64,000 nucleotides of DNA. It comes from Lachnospiraceae bacterium (lineage in GTDB: Bacteria; Bacillota; Clostridia; Lachnospirales; Lachnospiraceae). Location: NCBI GenBank assembly GCA_021772075.1, contig JAETNQ010000001.1, forward strand, positions 62,001-126,000, read 5' to 3'. Of the stretch, positions 19,644-27,468 are shown one piece after another (the stretch's first letter is position 1; the number at the start of each line of letters is the position of its first letter). The position numbers were made by a program, and so were the translations under genes. The notes under the pieces are model-generated. The model saw only the letters and a list, made by a program, of their open reading frames with translations. It was not told the origin of the DNA and searched no databases.

Positions 19644-20426
19644 ATGGGAAAACAGAAAATAACCTGCAATAATTCCTCATGCAAGCATCACGGCAAAGAC
19701 GGGAAATGCGACACTTGCATCACGATCACTCCGTCCGGAAAATGCGGGTCGTTTGAAAAAGGGTTCGTATATTATTTTCATATTGTGTGGGATGCACTGG
19801 CAAACAAGAATTACATTGACATGGTGGAAGTGCAGCAGAATCCGGATTTGAGAATCGGCTTGTATTATGTGATGGACTGTTATGGTTTAGGTTTTTCGGA
19901 AATGGAATGGGGAACATGCCGGATGCTCATACTGAAGAACGGAGAAAAGGGCGAACCGCTCAAGTATGAGGATATAGTTTCGAGAGAGTTGAACATGGAA
20001 AAGTTCGGAAAGCATTTAGAGGATTTCAACAACGGAATCATGCCGAACACAAAAGAGGAGCAGGAGGAAGCAGGGCAGCAGGAGGCAGAATCAAAAGAGT
20101 TCGGATGGTTGTCTCCGGCAGGGGAGTTCACGGAAAGTCCGTTCGGACATCATGAGGAATCAGCGGAGGAAATATGCGAAAAGAAAGGATTCGGTGAAGA
20201 ATACTGGAAGTGGAGAAAAGAGCGAAAAGACGGAGAAAATTGCTTGAGGTTAAAGCGTGATTTCCTATCAATAGTCAAAGGCTATTGCCTGATTCACAAT
20301 CCGTCCGGATATGGCGGTTATATTGTGACCAACATGAAGAATCTGACAAAGAAACAGAAAGATTTCTTGTATGGGTATTTCATGGATATGGGGGACAGGT
20401 TCAAGGCAGAGCAGTTCGTCGAGTAA
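19644..20426 (+). CDS. Cysteine-motif hypothetical protein
   Basis: 260 residues, GGGAGG 7 nt before ATG 19644. The N-terminus (ITCNNSSCKHHGKDGKCDTCITITPSGKC) has five cysteines spaced like a DUF1540 metal-binding motif; the remainder is helical with an acidic, Gln/Glu-rich middle. No enzyme signature. Coupled to parA by a 4-bp gap. Confidence 0.5.
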   Translation: MGKQKITCNNSSCKHHGKDGKCDTCITITPSGKCGSFEKGFVYYFHIVWDALANKNYIDMVEVQQNPDLRIGLYYVMDCYGLGFSEMEWGTCRMLILKNGEKGEPLKYEDIVSRELNMEKFGKHLEDFNNGIMPNTKEEQEEAGQQEAESKEFGWLSPAGEFTESPFGHHEESAEEICEKKGFGEEYWKWRKERKDGENCLRLKRDFLSIVKGYCLIHNPSGYGGYIVTNMKNLTKKQKDFLYGYFMDMGDRFKAEQFVE

Positions 20427-20439
20427 AGGAGGAAAGGCG

Positions 20440-20835
20440 ATGGGAAATGTTATAAACACAGCACCGTGCCGGTTCTGCGGACAGATGGCACAGATTGAGG
20501 CAGATGGAAAGCTGACAAAGCCACAGGCAGAGGAAAAGGCGACGATGTCCTGTACATGTTCAGAGGCGGTCGAATATCAGAAAGAAAAGCAGCGGAAAGA
20601 AAAGGCATTGAAAAATGTTTCCGTCCTTTTCGGCGAGGATGCAGCACCGGAGAAAAGAATCGGCGAGGGCATTGTGAATATACTGCGGGTAGCGGTCGAG
20701 GAGATTTATTCGGGAGGGCTTGCAAAGGTCACTTTGAACCTACGGGGGGGCGTTAAAGCCTCAATTTCGCAGAATAGCAAAGGCGAGATCAATGTCGAGC
20801 GGACGGAGACCAAAAAGCAGAAATTAACAGAATAG
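20440..20835 (+). CDS. Hypothetical zinc-ribbon-like protein
   Basis: 131 residues, AAAGGAGG before the ATG. CRFCGQ and CTCS could form a zinc site in the first 50 residues; the C-terminal half is a predicted beta-rich region. Function unknown. Confidence 0.5.
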   Translation: MGNVINTAPCRFCGQMAQIEADGKLTKPQAEEKATMSCTCSEAVEYQKEKQRKEKALKNVSVLFGEDAAPEKRIGEGIVNILRVAVEEIYSGGLAKVTLNLRGGVKASISQNSKGEINVERTETKKQKLTE

Positions 20836-20848
20836 AGGGTGATGTGGC

Positions 20849-21157
20849 GTGACGGAGAGGGAAATCTGCATCATGTACCGTGAGGCGAGAAACCAAAACA
20901 CACAGTTGCAGGTATTAGCAGAGTTAAACGACGTGAGCCGGAATGAGATTATCAGAATTTTGGTCAAGAACGGTGAAAAGCTGCCCTCCCGTGCAATCAA
21001 TCAGCTATATAAACGGTTGGACGTTTTGGAGGAGCAAATCTCCGAGAAAGAAAAGGAATATCGTGAAATCGTTCGGGCATTGAACGGTGGTGAAAAACAG
21101 GACAGGAGGACAGGGAAAAATGAGTTTTATCGAGGGAACGGCGACTATAAGCATTGA
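20849..21157 (+). CDS. Hypothetical coiled-coil protein
   Basis: 102 residues from GTG 20849 (GAGGGTG upstream). The first half (EICIMYREARNQNTQLQVLAELNDVSRNEIIRILV) looks like a helix-turn-helix; the second is a coiled coil (LYKRLDVLEEQISEKEKEYREIV). It may bind DNA. It overlaps the next gene by 38 bp. Confidence 0.5.
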   Translation: MTEREICIMYREARNQNTQLQVLAELNDVSRNEIIRILVKNGEKLPSRAINQLYKRLDVLEEQISEKEKEYREIVRALNGGEKQDRRTGKNEFYRGNGDYKH

Positions 21158-21761
21158 AACATTGGATAGTCTACGGGAAAATGAGAAGTTATTCAAAAGC
21201 ATCAAAAACAATGCATCCGGATTGATAGAGAGAATAGATTCGGAGCAGTATGAAAAGAAGCAAAAAGAAATTGATGCAATAAAAGAGATTTCAGACGATG
21301 ATCTCACACGATTGCTAAGAGAGGCACGGTCAGCATTGAGAATCATTGTGTCTACGGGATGTTTGCGGAGACTGATTCAAGAGTTCATGGATTCTGAAAA
21401 ATCAAATGCACATTATGAACTTTCAGAAATGACAAAAGAAGAATTTGCAAAGATTCCGCTGGTTTTAGAATCGGGGCAGCGTTTGGAACGGGCAGGAGGG
21501 CAGCAGGAGAAATCAGTTTGCGAAATGTGCGAGGCATATATGGAAGATAAAGAGTGCGACATGAAAGAGGACTGTCCGGCAGCGGGTATTGCGAAACGCC
21601 TGGAAGAGGCAGAGAAAACAATTAAGATAAAAACAGCGATCATTGAAAAGCGCGACAAGGAAATCAGTAAACTAAGAGAAAAGTTATCCGATTTAGAACT
21701 GGAAAAGTCATACATGATTAACCCTATGGCAATAGGGGACCGTCGTGAAATGGGAGGTTAA
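21120..21761 (+). CDS. Hypothetical coiled-coil protein with cysteine cluster
   Basis: 213 residues; ATG 21120 follows GGAGG. Helical throughout, with CEMCEAYMEDKECDMKEDC in the middle and a leucine-rich coiled coil at the C-terminus (EKRDKEISKLREKLSDLELEK). No family recognised. Confidence 0.5.
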   Translation: MSFIEGTATISIETLDSLRENEKLFKSIKNNASGLIERIDSEQYEKKQKEIDAIKEISDDDLTRLLREARSALRIIVSTGCLRRLIQEFMDSEKSNAHYELSEMTKEEFAKIPLVLESGQRLERAGGQQEKSVCEMCEAYMEDKECDMKEDCPAAGIAKRLEEAEKTIKIKTAIIEKRDKEISKLREKLSDLELEKSYMINPMAIGDRREMGG

Positions 21762-21808
21762 GTGAGAATGAACAGGGATAAAAAGCCGAGGAGACAGGGG
21801 GAAGAACA

Positions 21809-22336
21809 ATGCAGAGATTAAATATATCCGTGGATATAGAAAACGATGAGATTCTATCGAAAGAGATAGAAAAAGCTATCAAGGGAGCGGTAAAAGCAAA
21901 AACAAGGGAATTTTTCAACGCAGAAATTAAGGGCGAGGTCAAAAGGCTTGCAGATAATACTATCAAAGAATGGAACCAAAAAGGGGCTTACAGTAAAGAA
22001 ACACCGATAGAAAAAGAGGTAAAGAAACAGATTGATGCAAGAATCAAGGAAATATTGGGAGAAATCACCGTATCGAGACGGGATATAGACGAGCGGATTG
22101 AGGAAAAGATGAAAGACGTTGCCACAAGTATTGATTATGCGGTCGGGTTGCGTGTGGAAAAATTGGCAATAAAGGACTATGTGAAAGAGGTGGTTGTGTC
22201 TGCGGTTCGGAAGTTATACCCGCAGGAGATTTTGAGACTTGCGGAGCAAAAGGAAATTGAGAACTTGAGACAGAGAGTGAAAGAACTTGAGACAGAAAAT
22301 GAGGCTTTAAAAGCAGGAAAACAGGAGGTTTTGTGA
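21809..22336 (+). CDS. Hypothetical helical protein
   Basis: 175 residues, GGGGGAAG before the ATG. Lys/Glu-rich helices and a C-terminal leucine-zipper-like stretch (ENLRQRVKELETENEALK). It ends one base into the ParB-like gene, so translation is coupled. Confidence 0.5.
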   Translation: MQRLNISVDIENDEILSKEIEKAIKGAVKAKTREFFNAEIKGEVKRLADNTIKEWNQKGAYSKETPIEKEVKKQIDARIKEILGEITVSRRDIDERIEEKMKDVATSIDYAVGLRVEKLAIKDYVKEVVVSAVRKLYPQEILRLAEQKEIENLRQRVKELETENEALKAGKQEVL

Positions 22337-23880
22337 TGGCAACGGGATTCAGCGTCATGGACGCATTAAACAAAAATAGCAAGGCGGGCATCGAGGAGAC
22401 ACCGAAAGCGAGATTTCGCACGAAAGACATTTCGATTTTCAAGATGTACCGGAATGAAATGAACTTTTACAGTATTGCAGCGGTGGAGGAACTTGCGGGA
22501 GACATTCTGACATTCGGTCTCAAGCAGAATCTTGAGTTAGTATATGAGCCGTGCGAAAAAGGCGAATATAGGATTGTTGCAGGGGAGAGGCGTTGGCTTG
22601 CCCTCAAACTTCTTGTTTCAAAGGGATATAAAGAGTTTGAAATGGCGACGAGTAAGCTGACCGCACCGCAGGATAAGGACGAGGAGCAGGTGGAGATCAT
22701 CATTGCGAACGCATACCGGGATAAGAGCGTCACAGACATGATCGAGGAGGAAAAACGTCTCAAGGAATCACTGGAAAAAATGAAGGCAGCAGGAAAGCAG
22801 ATCAAAGGGTATGATCTCACATCCGGTCGGTTGCGGGATGTCATTGCCTCAATGCTGCACATGTCAAAGACAAAGGTTGCACAGATTGAATCTGTCAATA
22901 ACAATCTGATTCCGGAATTTAAGGAAGAATTGAAAAGCGAGCGTCTCACGTTTTCCGCAGCTTATGAACTGTCCGGAATGTCTGAACAGGAGCAGCAGGA
23001 GGCACTTGAGAGGTTCAAAGAATCCGGCGAACTTTCCCACAAGGACATAAAGACCATGAAAGGGGAAAAGACGGGGCAGCAGGACGTACAGAAATCCATC
23101 GGAGAGGGCGCAGAGATCACCACAGACGGGAAGAACAGGGCAGAGCCGGAAAAGAGTACACCAGAGACCAAAACGGGCGAAAATGGGGCAAATACAGAGA
23201 CACAGGAGGGCAATGAAGAGCATCCGGTAGTAGGTGACGAATATAAGACACCGCATCCGGAGGGAATCACATCTCTTTGCTATTCCTGCACAGAATACGA
23301 GACTTGCAACGTAAAGACAGGAACATGTACAAAGTGCGACCAGTACAAAAACCGATCGGAGGTATACAAGACCGAGGAGCAGCGTTATTCGGAGGAGCAG
23401 GATAGGATTGACAGGGAGACAGCAAGAAAACTCCGTGAACAGGCAGACGAGGAGCGCATGAACAATATTCCGTCCGCATCCGGAGAGAACGGTCAGAAAG
23501 TGCATCAGATCAGACTAGGGGCATCGTTTTTCGAGGACGCTTGCAGCAATGTCAAGAGTTTTGAACTCCGGAAGAATGACAGGGGATATAAAAAGGGCGA
23601 CATTCTTGAATTGATGGAGTTTGCAGACGGCAGGAACACCGGACGCATGGTGAGAAAGCTTGTGACGTATATCCTTGAGGACTGCACCGGACTTGAGGAC
23701 GGATTCTGCATCATGGCGACATCGCTTGTCAATAAGGACGGAGAGGCGTTGCAGGGTGCGGATTTGGGGCAGATATGCGCTGATATAAGGGCAAACGGCG
23801 ACGGCTACATTAACGGAGACGAGGAGTGCATATTGATTGACAAGGCAGTAGGAATTGTAGAGGGAGGCGGGCTTGAATGA
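22336..23880 (+). CDS. ParB-like protein fused to a DUF3850 (ASCH-like) domain
   Basis: 514 residues. About 20-110 is a ParB N-terminal domain with GERRWLALK; an HTH-like region (MLHMSKTKVAQIESVNNN) follows. A low-complexity acidic linker (about 255-300) leads to a cysteine cluster (CYSCTEYETCNVKTGTCTKC), then FELRKNDRGYKKGDILELMEF, the DUF3850 motif. ParB proteins bind partition sites; DUF3850 proteins are RNA-binding-like. The linker has a near-identical DNA copy in the 48477 gene. ATG 22336 follows AGGAGG. Confidence 0.8.
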   Translation: MATGFSVMDALNKNSKAGIEETPKARFRTKDISIFKMYRNEMNFYSIAAVEELAGDILTFGLKQNLELVYEPCEKGEYRIVAGERRWLALKLLVSKGYKEFEMATSKLTAPQDKDEEQVEIIIANAYRDKSVTDMIEEEKRLKESLEKMKAAGKQIKGYDLTSGRLRDVIASMLHMSKTKVAQIESVNNNLIPEFKEELKSERLTFSAAYELSGMSEQEQQEALERFKESGELSHKDIKTMKGEKTGQQDVQKSIGEGAEITTDGKNRAEPEKSTPETKTGENGANTETQEGNEEHPVVGDEYKTPHPEGITSLCYSCTEYETCNVKTGTCTKCDQYKNRSEVYKTEEQRYSEEQDRIDRETARKLREQADEERMNNIPSASGENGQKVHQIRLGASFFEDACSNVKSFELRKNDRGYKKGDILELMEFADGRNTGRMVRKLVTYILEDCTGLEDGFCIMATSLVNKDGEALQGADLGQICADIRANGDGYINGDEECILIDKAVGIVEGGGLE

Positions 23881-24261
23881 TTAGAAAATTCAAACAGATG
23901 GAATTACTGGAATTAAAAAACAGTACGGATATGAGTTGCGGATTGACGGAGAATTATTCAACGCTTATTACAGCGAGAGAAAAAACAGGGTATATATAAT
24001 AGACCCGAAAAACGGGTTGCTTTACATGTATATGATGAAGACGAGAACGAAGATGAATTATTGCTTGAAATCGACTTAATTGAAAAGGCGAAAGAAAAAT
24101 TTTTGCAGAGTGCCAATTTGAGCAGATGGAAAGAAAAGAGAGATAATGAAAGTTGCAGATTGTTGGAAAAAATGTTCAAGGCATATAAGAGAGCCGAATT
24201 ATTGAGGGAAAAAAAGAGACTGCACGTCGTGAAAATAAGGAGGCAGCGGGACGATGAATAA
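23877..24261 (+). pseudogene. Frameshifted hypothetical gene
   Basis: A start in ATGA overlap (23877, MIRKFKQ) leads into a reading frame that makes sense only by shifting frame: KKQYGYELRIDGELFNAYYSERKNRVYIIDPKNG in one frame, then VALHVYDEDENEDELLLEIDLIEKAKEKF to 24261 in another. At least two single-base shifts seem present. The intact relative is not known to me. It may be truly degenerate or contain sequencing errors at A-tracts. Confidence 0.45.
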
Positions 24262-24346
24262 AAGCGCATTAAAAACATTATTTTTCAATACAAAAGTAGA
24301 GGGGGCAAGATATATCGGCGTAAAGAGAGAAGGTGGCAGAGAATGA
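24254..24346 (+). pseudogene. Truncated duplicate of the 24843 gene
   Basis: Encodes 30 residues, MNKSALKTLFFNTKVEGARYIGV then KREGGRE. The first 23 residues match the start of the 24843 product (MNKSALKALFINAKVEGARYIGV), also at the DNA level. The rest is lost. It overlaps the next gene by ATGA. Confidence 0.6.
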
Positions 24347-24846
24347 CATGGCAGCAGTACAGAGAGGAGTGGGTGAGGCTCAATGTGTGTAAATTTTGCA
24401 AAGGGTCTCACATGCACACCTGTTCATTATACCAGTGCAAACCCGCAGCCAAGAAAGCAGAGGAATATTTTAAAACAGTGATAGCACAGGAGGAAATAAG
24501 GACGATGAAAAGGAAATATGTCACGGACTTGCGCCAGTGGTTCACGGAAAGTCTGAAAATGAGAAATATCGTGACAGCAATGTGGCTCATATCGGACGAG
24601 GAGAAAAAACAGCTTATTGTCAAATTTAATGAGGAATTATCCGGAATGGAGCGGATGGCATATCTCCGTTGCATCGGTCAAAGCCTCATGACATTGGCAG
24701 CGACGGAGGATGCAAAAGAGGGCGGGGAGAGCGGGTTCGGAAATCTTATGGATATGATGCAGTTGAGGGAATGGCGAAAAGAGGACGAGGAGACCATCAG
24801 AAACGGGATTCCTCATAATACGGACGAGGAGGCAGCAGGACAATGA
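24343..24846 (+). CDS. Hypothetical protein with N-terminal Cys/His motif
   Basis: 167 residues. CKFCKGSHMHTCSLYQC near the start could bind zinc; the rest is helical. ATGA overlap on both sides indicates a coupled operon with the flanking genes. Function unknown. Confidence 0.55.
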   Translation: MTWQQYREEWVRLNVCKFCKGSHMHTCSLYQCKPAAKKAEEYFKTVIAQEEIRTMKRKYVTDLRQWFTESLKMRNIVTAMWLISDEEKKQLIVKFNEELSGMERMAYLRCIGQSLMTLAATEDAKEGGESGFGNLMDMMQLREWRKEDEETIRNGIPHNTDEEAAGQ

Positions 24847-25430
24847 ATAAAAGCGCATTAAAGGCATTATTTATCAATGCAAAAGTAGAGGGTGCAAGGT
24901 ATATCGGAGTAAGAATTGCGACCGAGGGCAGCAGCGAGCTGGAAATCATCATAAATCCGGAGAAAAACTTTGATTCAAAGTTTGAGTATTATATGAGCGC
25001 ATATGACGATGATCTGATTCTGATTTCCGCAAAAGGAAAGAAAGAAATCCGAATCACGGGCGTTGCACAGGGGAACACGTTTGAGGATATTGAATATCAG
25101 TTGATGTCGGTCGGAGTTGGATGGAAAAAGCCGATTTCGGATGCAATCGACAAAGCCTATAATAAAATGATTGCAGAGACACCGCCACAGACAGAGGAGG
25201 AAAAACTACAATGTGATACCATGAAAGAGGCGGTCAAGGGGATGTTCCTCAATGAGAGCAGATCGGCAGCGGAGGCGAGGTTCATATTCGAGAATATTGA
25301 GAAGTATGAGCAGATTTTCGACATCTGCATGAACGGTAATGACATGGAGTTCAGAAAGGGATTGATGGAATTGCAGAGGATGCAGAATGAGCATATTTTG
25401 AAAGAGGAGGATGATTCATGCCGATCGTAA
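24843..25430 (+). CDS. Hypothetical protein
   Basis: 195 residues; starts within the stop of the previous gene. An alpha/beta N-terminal half (GARYIGVRIATEGSSELEIIINPEKNF) and an acidic helical C-terminal half. The start region is duplicated at 24254. No family recognised. Confidence 0.55.
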   Translation: MNKSALKALFINAKVEGARYIGVRIATEGSSELEIIINPEKNFDSKFEYYMSAYDDDLILISAKGKKEIRITGVAQGNTFEDIEYQLMSVGVGWKKPISDAIDKAYNKMIAETPPQTEEEKLQCDTMKEAVKGMFLNESRSAAEARFIFENIEKYEQIFDICMNGNDMEFRKGLMELQRMQNEHILKEEDDSCRS

Positions 25431-25594
25431 GAGGAGTTATTTGCGATAACTGCGGAACAATGATCTATTGGTGCGGAAACGTGTCAAAGGAGCGGGCAAC
25501 AGTACACGTCCGCAATGAAGGGTGGACGGTTGGGAAAAAGTGTCTATGTCCGGACTGTCAAAAGGGAATGAGAGCCGGAAAGGGCAAGCAATGA
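25418..25594 (+). CDS. Small zinc-ribbon protein, 58 residues
   Basis: MPIVRGVICDNCGTMIYW...VGKKCLCPDCQKGMRAGK shows two CxxC pairs (CDNC and CPDC) about 37 residues apart, a typical phage zinc ribbon. AAAGAGGAGG precedes the ATG inside the end of the previous gene. Binding partner unknown. Confidence 0.6.
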   Translation: MPIVRGVICDNCGTMIYWCGNVSKERATVHVRNEGWTVGKKCLCPDCQKGMRAGKGKQ

Positions 25595-25614
25595 AATGAA
25601 ACGGAGGAATCAGC

Positions 25615-26073
25615 GTGAAAGAGGAAAAAGAGCAGACGGTCATTGACAGGACATATCTATATCTTGAGAATTACCGTGAAATGGAGCGGTATATCAATGA
25701 TGCGGTGTCGGAAGTGTCGCAGATTCCGGATGCGGACAGGTATAACATATCAGCAGAGCGGGCGTTTCTGCAATCCATAAGGGAGTGCAGGGCAGAGACC
25801 GTCCTCCTGTTTGAACATCTGCGGAAAGCCCTTGCGTCGCTGAAAGAGGACACGGAGGCAGCAGGTGAGGCGTACAAGTACGAGGCGCTTGAGGCGGTCT
25901 ATATAAAGGGAATGACATACGAAGAGGTTGCCAGAGAGACCGGATGCGGAAAGAACTCTCCAAAGAAGTGGTGCAAAGCTATGATTCCGAGGTTAGCAGT
26001 CAAGTTATTCGGGGCGCAAGCAATAGAAAACAAATGTCAGAAAACGGGCAAAAATAGAGAAGAATTGAATTAA
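25615..26073 (+). CDS. Sigma-70-region-4-like / ArpU-type late regulator
   Basis: 152 residues from GTG 25615. The C-terminal part (YEALEAVYIKGMTYEEVARETGCGKNSPKKWCKAMIPRLA) is a sigma region 4-type helix-turn-helix, as in ArpU/RinA-like phage proteins placed just before the terminase genes that switch on late transcription. The position fits exactly: next come a repeat-rich non-coding stretch, a terminator and the packaging genes. Confidence 0.75.
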   Translation: MKEEKEQTVIDRTYLYLENYREMERYINDAVSEVSQIPDADRYNISAERAFLQSIRECRAETVLLFEHLRKALASLKEDTEAAGEAYKYEALEAVYIKGMTYEEVARETGCGKNSPKKWCKAMIPRLAVKLFGAQAIENKCQKTGKNREELN

Positions 26074-26096
26074 AAATACAAACAATAAGGGAAAAC

Positions 26097-26138
26097 GGGG
26101 TGAAAACAGGGTGAAAAAGGGGGTCAAAAGTGGGTGAA
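26097..26138 (+). repeat. Iterated GGGTGAA motifs before the late operon
   Basis: GGGTGAA at 26098-26104, 26109-26115 and 26132-26138, with a related GGGGTCAA between them. The cluster lies directly after the late regulator gene and before a TTATTATGTT promoter-like segment at about 26158, so it may be the regulator's binding site or a packaging site. Confidence 0.45.
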
Positions 26139-26187
26139 CACAAAGGGGTTCCGATGTGTTATTATGTTAGCGTGAACAGTTGAGACG

Positions 26188-26216
26188 AGCGATTGCAGAG
26201 ATGCAGTCGCTTTTTT
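26188..26216 (+). terminator. Strong terminator upstream of the HNH gene
   Basis: AGCGA-T-TGCA-GAGA-TGCA-G-TCGCT forms a 9-bp stem with one mismatch and a GAGA loop, followed by T6. It may end early transcription or act as an attenuator that late transcription must pass. Confidence 0.8.
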
Positions 26217-26329
26217 CTTGCCTGTTCGCCCTCCTGTTATATGCGGGCAGCAGGGAGCAGCGATGCGGTCTATTGCCCGCCTCTCAAAAGCAGATAGCAG
26301 GGGCAGGAACACAGGGAGGAGGGTGAACG

Positions 26330-26848
26330 ATGCTGTTGAAATCATGCAGGTGTGGAAAGCTGATTCCTCAATCAATGAAGATGTGCGAGGAGTGCGAGCG
26401 GAGGCAGCAGTCAAGGTATGTGGTGTACAACAACACACGCCGAGACCAGAGGGCAGCAGAGTTCTATTTATCAAGGGAGTGGAGGGCATTGCGTCCGGTC
26501 ATCATGAGCGTATATGGGCATGTGGATATATACGCACTGTATGTCCTGCATGAATTGAAAACACTTGAGGAATCCGACCCGATTCACCACATCATAGAAC
26601 TTGAGGAGGACTGGGAGCAGAGGTTGAACCCGCTGAACTTGATACCTCTCAAGCATGAGACACACAGCACCATCACAGCACTATATAAGCAGAGCAACGC
26701 AAGCATGAAAGCGACGCAGAAACGGCTGCGGTCACTGATTGAACACCATTTCAAAGAGGCGGGGGGATATGAAAAAGTTTTGAGTGATGCTTTTCTAGTC
26801 ACGCCACCTCTTTTCCTTTGGGAAAACTCCCCACGGGAAATTCAGTAA
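26330..26848 (+). CDS. HNH endonuclease
   Basis: 172 residues. The HNH signature is IHHIIELEEDWEQRLNPLNLIPLKHETHSTIT; N-terminal CRCGK and CEEC pairs suggest a zinc site. HNH proteins next to terminase stimulate cleavage of concatemeric DNA during packaging in HK97-type phages. GGGAGGAGGG precedes the ATG. Confidence 0.88.
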   Translation: MLLKSCRCGKLIPQSMKMCEECERRQQSRYVVYNNTRRDQRAAEFYLSREWRALRPVIMSVYGHVDIYALYVLHELKTLEESDPIHHIIELEEDWEQRLNPLNLIPLKHETHSTITALYKQSNASMKATQKRLRSLIEHHFKEAGGYEKVLSDAFLVTPPLFLWENSPREIQ

Positions 26849-26925
26849 ACAGGGAACACCGGAGGGGGTGTCAGAATGTGACACAAAACCGCTGAACACT
26901 AGACGGAAAGGGGGTTGACGTTGCG

Positions 26926-27468
26926 ATGGCAGGACAGAGACAGCCCACGGATTTAGTGGTCATGAAAGGCAAAAAACACCTCACAAAAGCGGAGATCGAG
27001 GCAAGGAAAAACGCAGAGGTCGTCGCACCGAATGATAAGGTCAAGCCCCCGCAGTACCTAACGCCGGAACTCAAGAAGAAATTCCGGAAACTGGCGAAAG
27101 AACTGCTTGAGATCAAGCTGATTGCGAATGTTGATTGTGATGCACTGGCGAGGCTGCTGATAGCACAGGAACAATATATTGAGATCACGGCGCAGATAAG
27201 GGAAACGCCGTTGATGTTGGATGTTCCGGTTTATGAGACACAGACAAATCCGGACACGGGGAAAAAAGAGCAGGTGCAGGTCGGAACACGGCAAGTCGTG
27301 AACGGGGAACGTGAGCGCCTCATGATAATTCAAGACCGCTGCATGAAACAGTGCCGGCAGGGGGCGAGCGATTTCGGGATGACGGTGTCGAGCCGTTGCC
27401 GTTTGGTCGTTCCGAAAGCGGACAAGGAAAAACCGGAAAACAAGTTCAGCAAATACGCAAACGCATAA
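26926..27468 (+). CDS. terS: Terminase small subunit (P27 family)
   Basis: 180 residues; starts MAGQRQPTDLVVMKGKKHLTKAEIEARKNAE, the P27-family opening. It recognises phage DNA and recruits the large subunit. Its stop overlaps the large-subunit start (TAATG). Confidence 0.88.
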   Translation: MAGQRQPTDLVVMKGKKHLTKAEIEARKNAEVVAPNDKVKPPQYLTPELKKKFRKLAKELLEIKLIANVDCDALARLLIAQEQYIEITAQIRETPLMLDVPVYETQTNPDTGKKEQVQVGTRQVVNGERERLMIIQDRCMKQCRQGASDFGMTVSSRCRLVVPKADKEKPENKFSKYANA

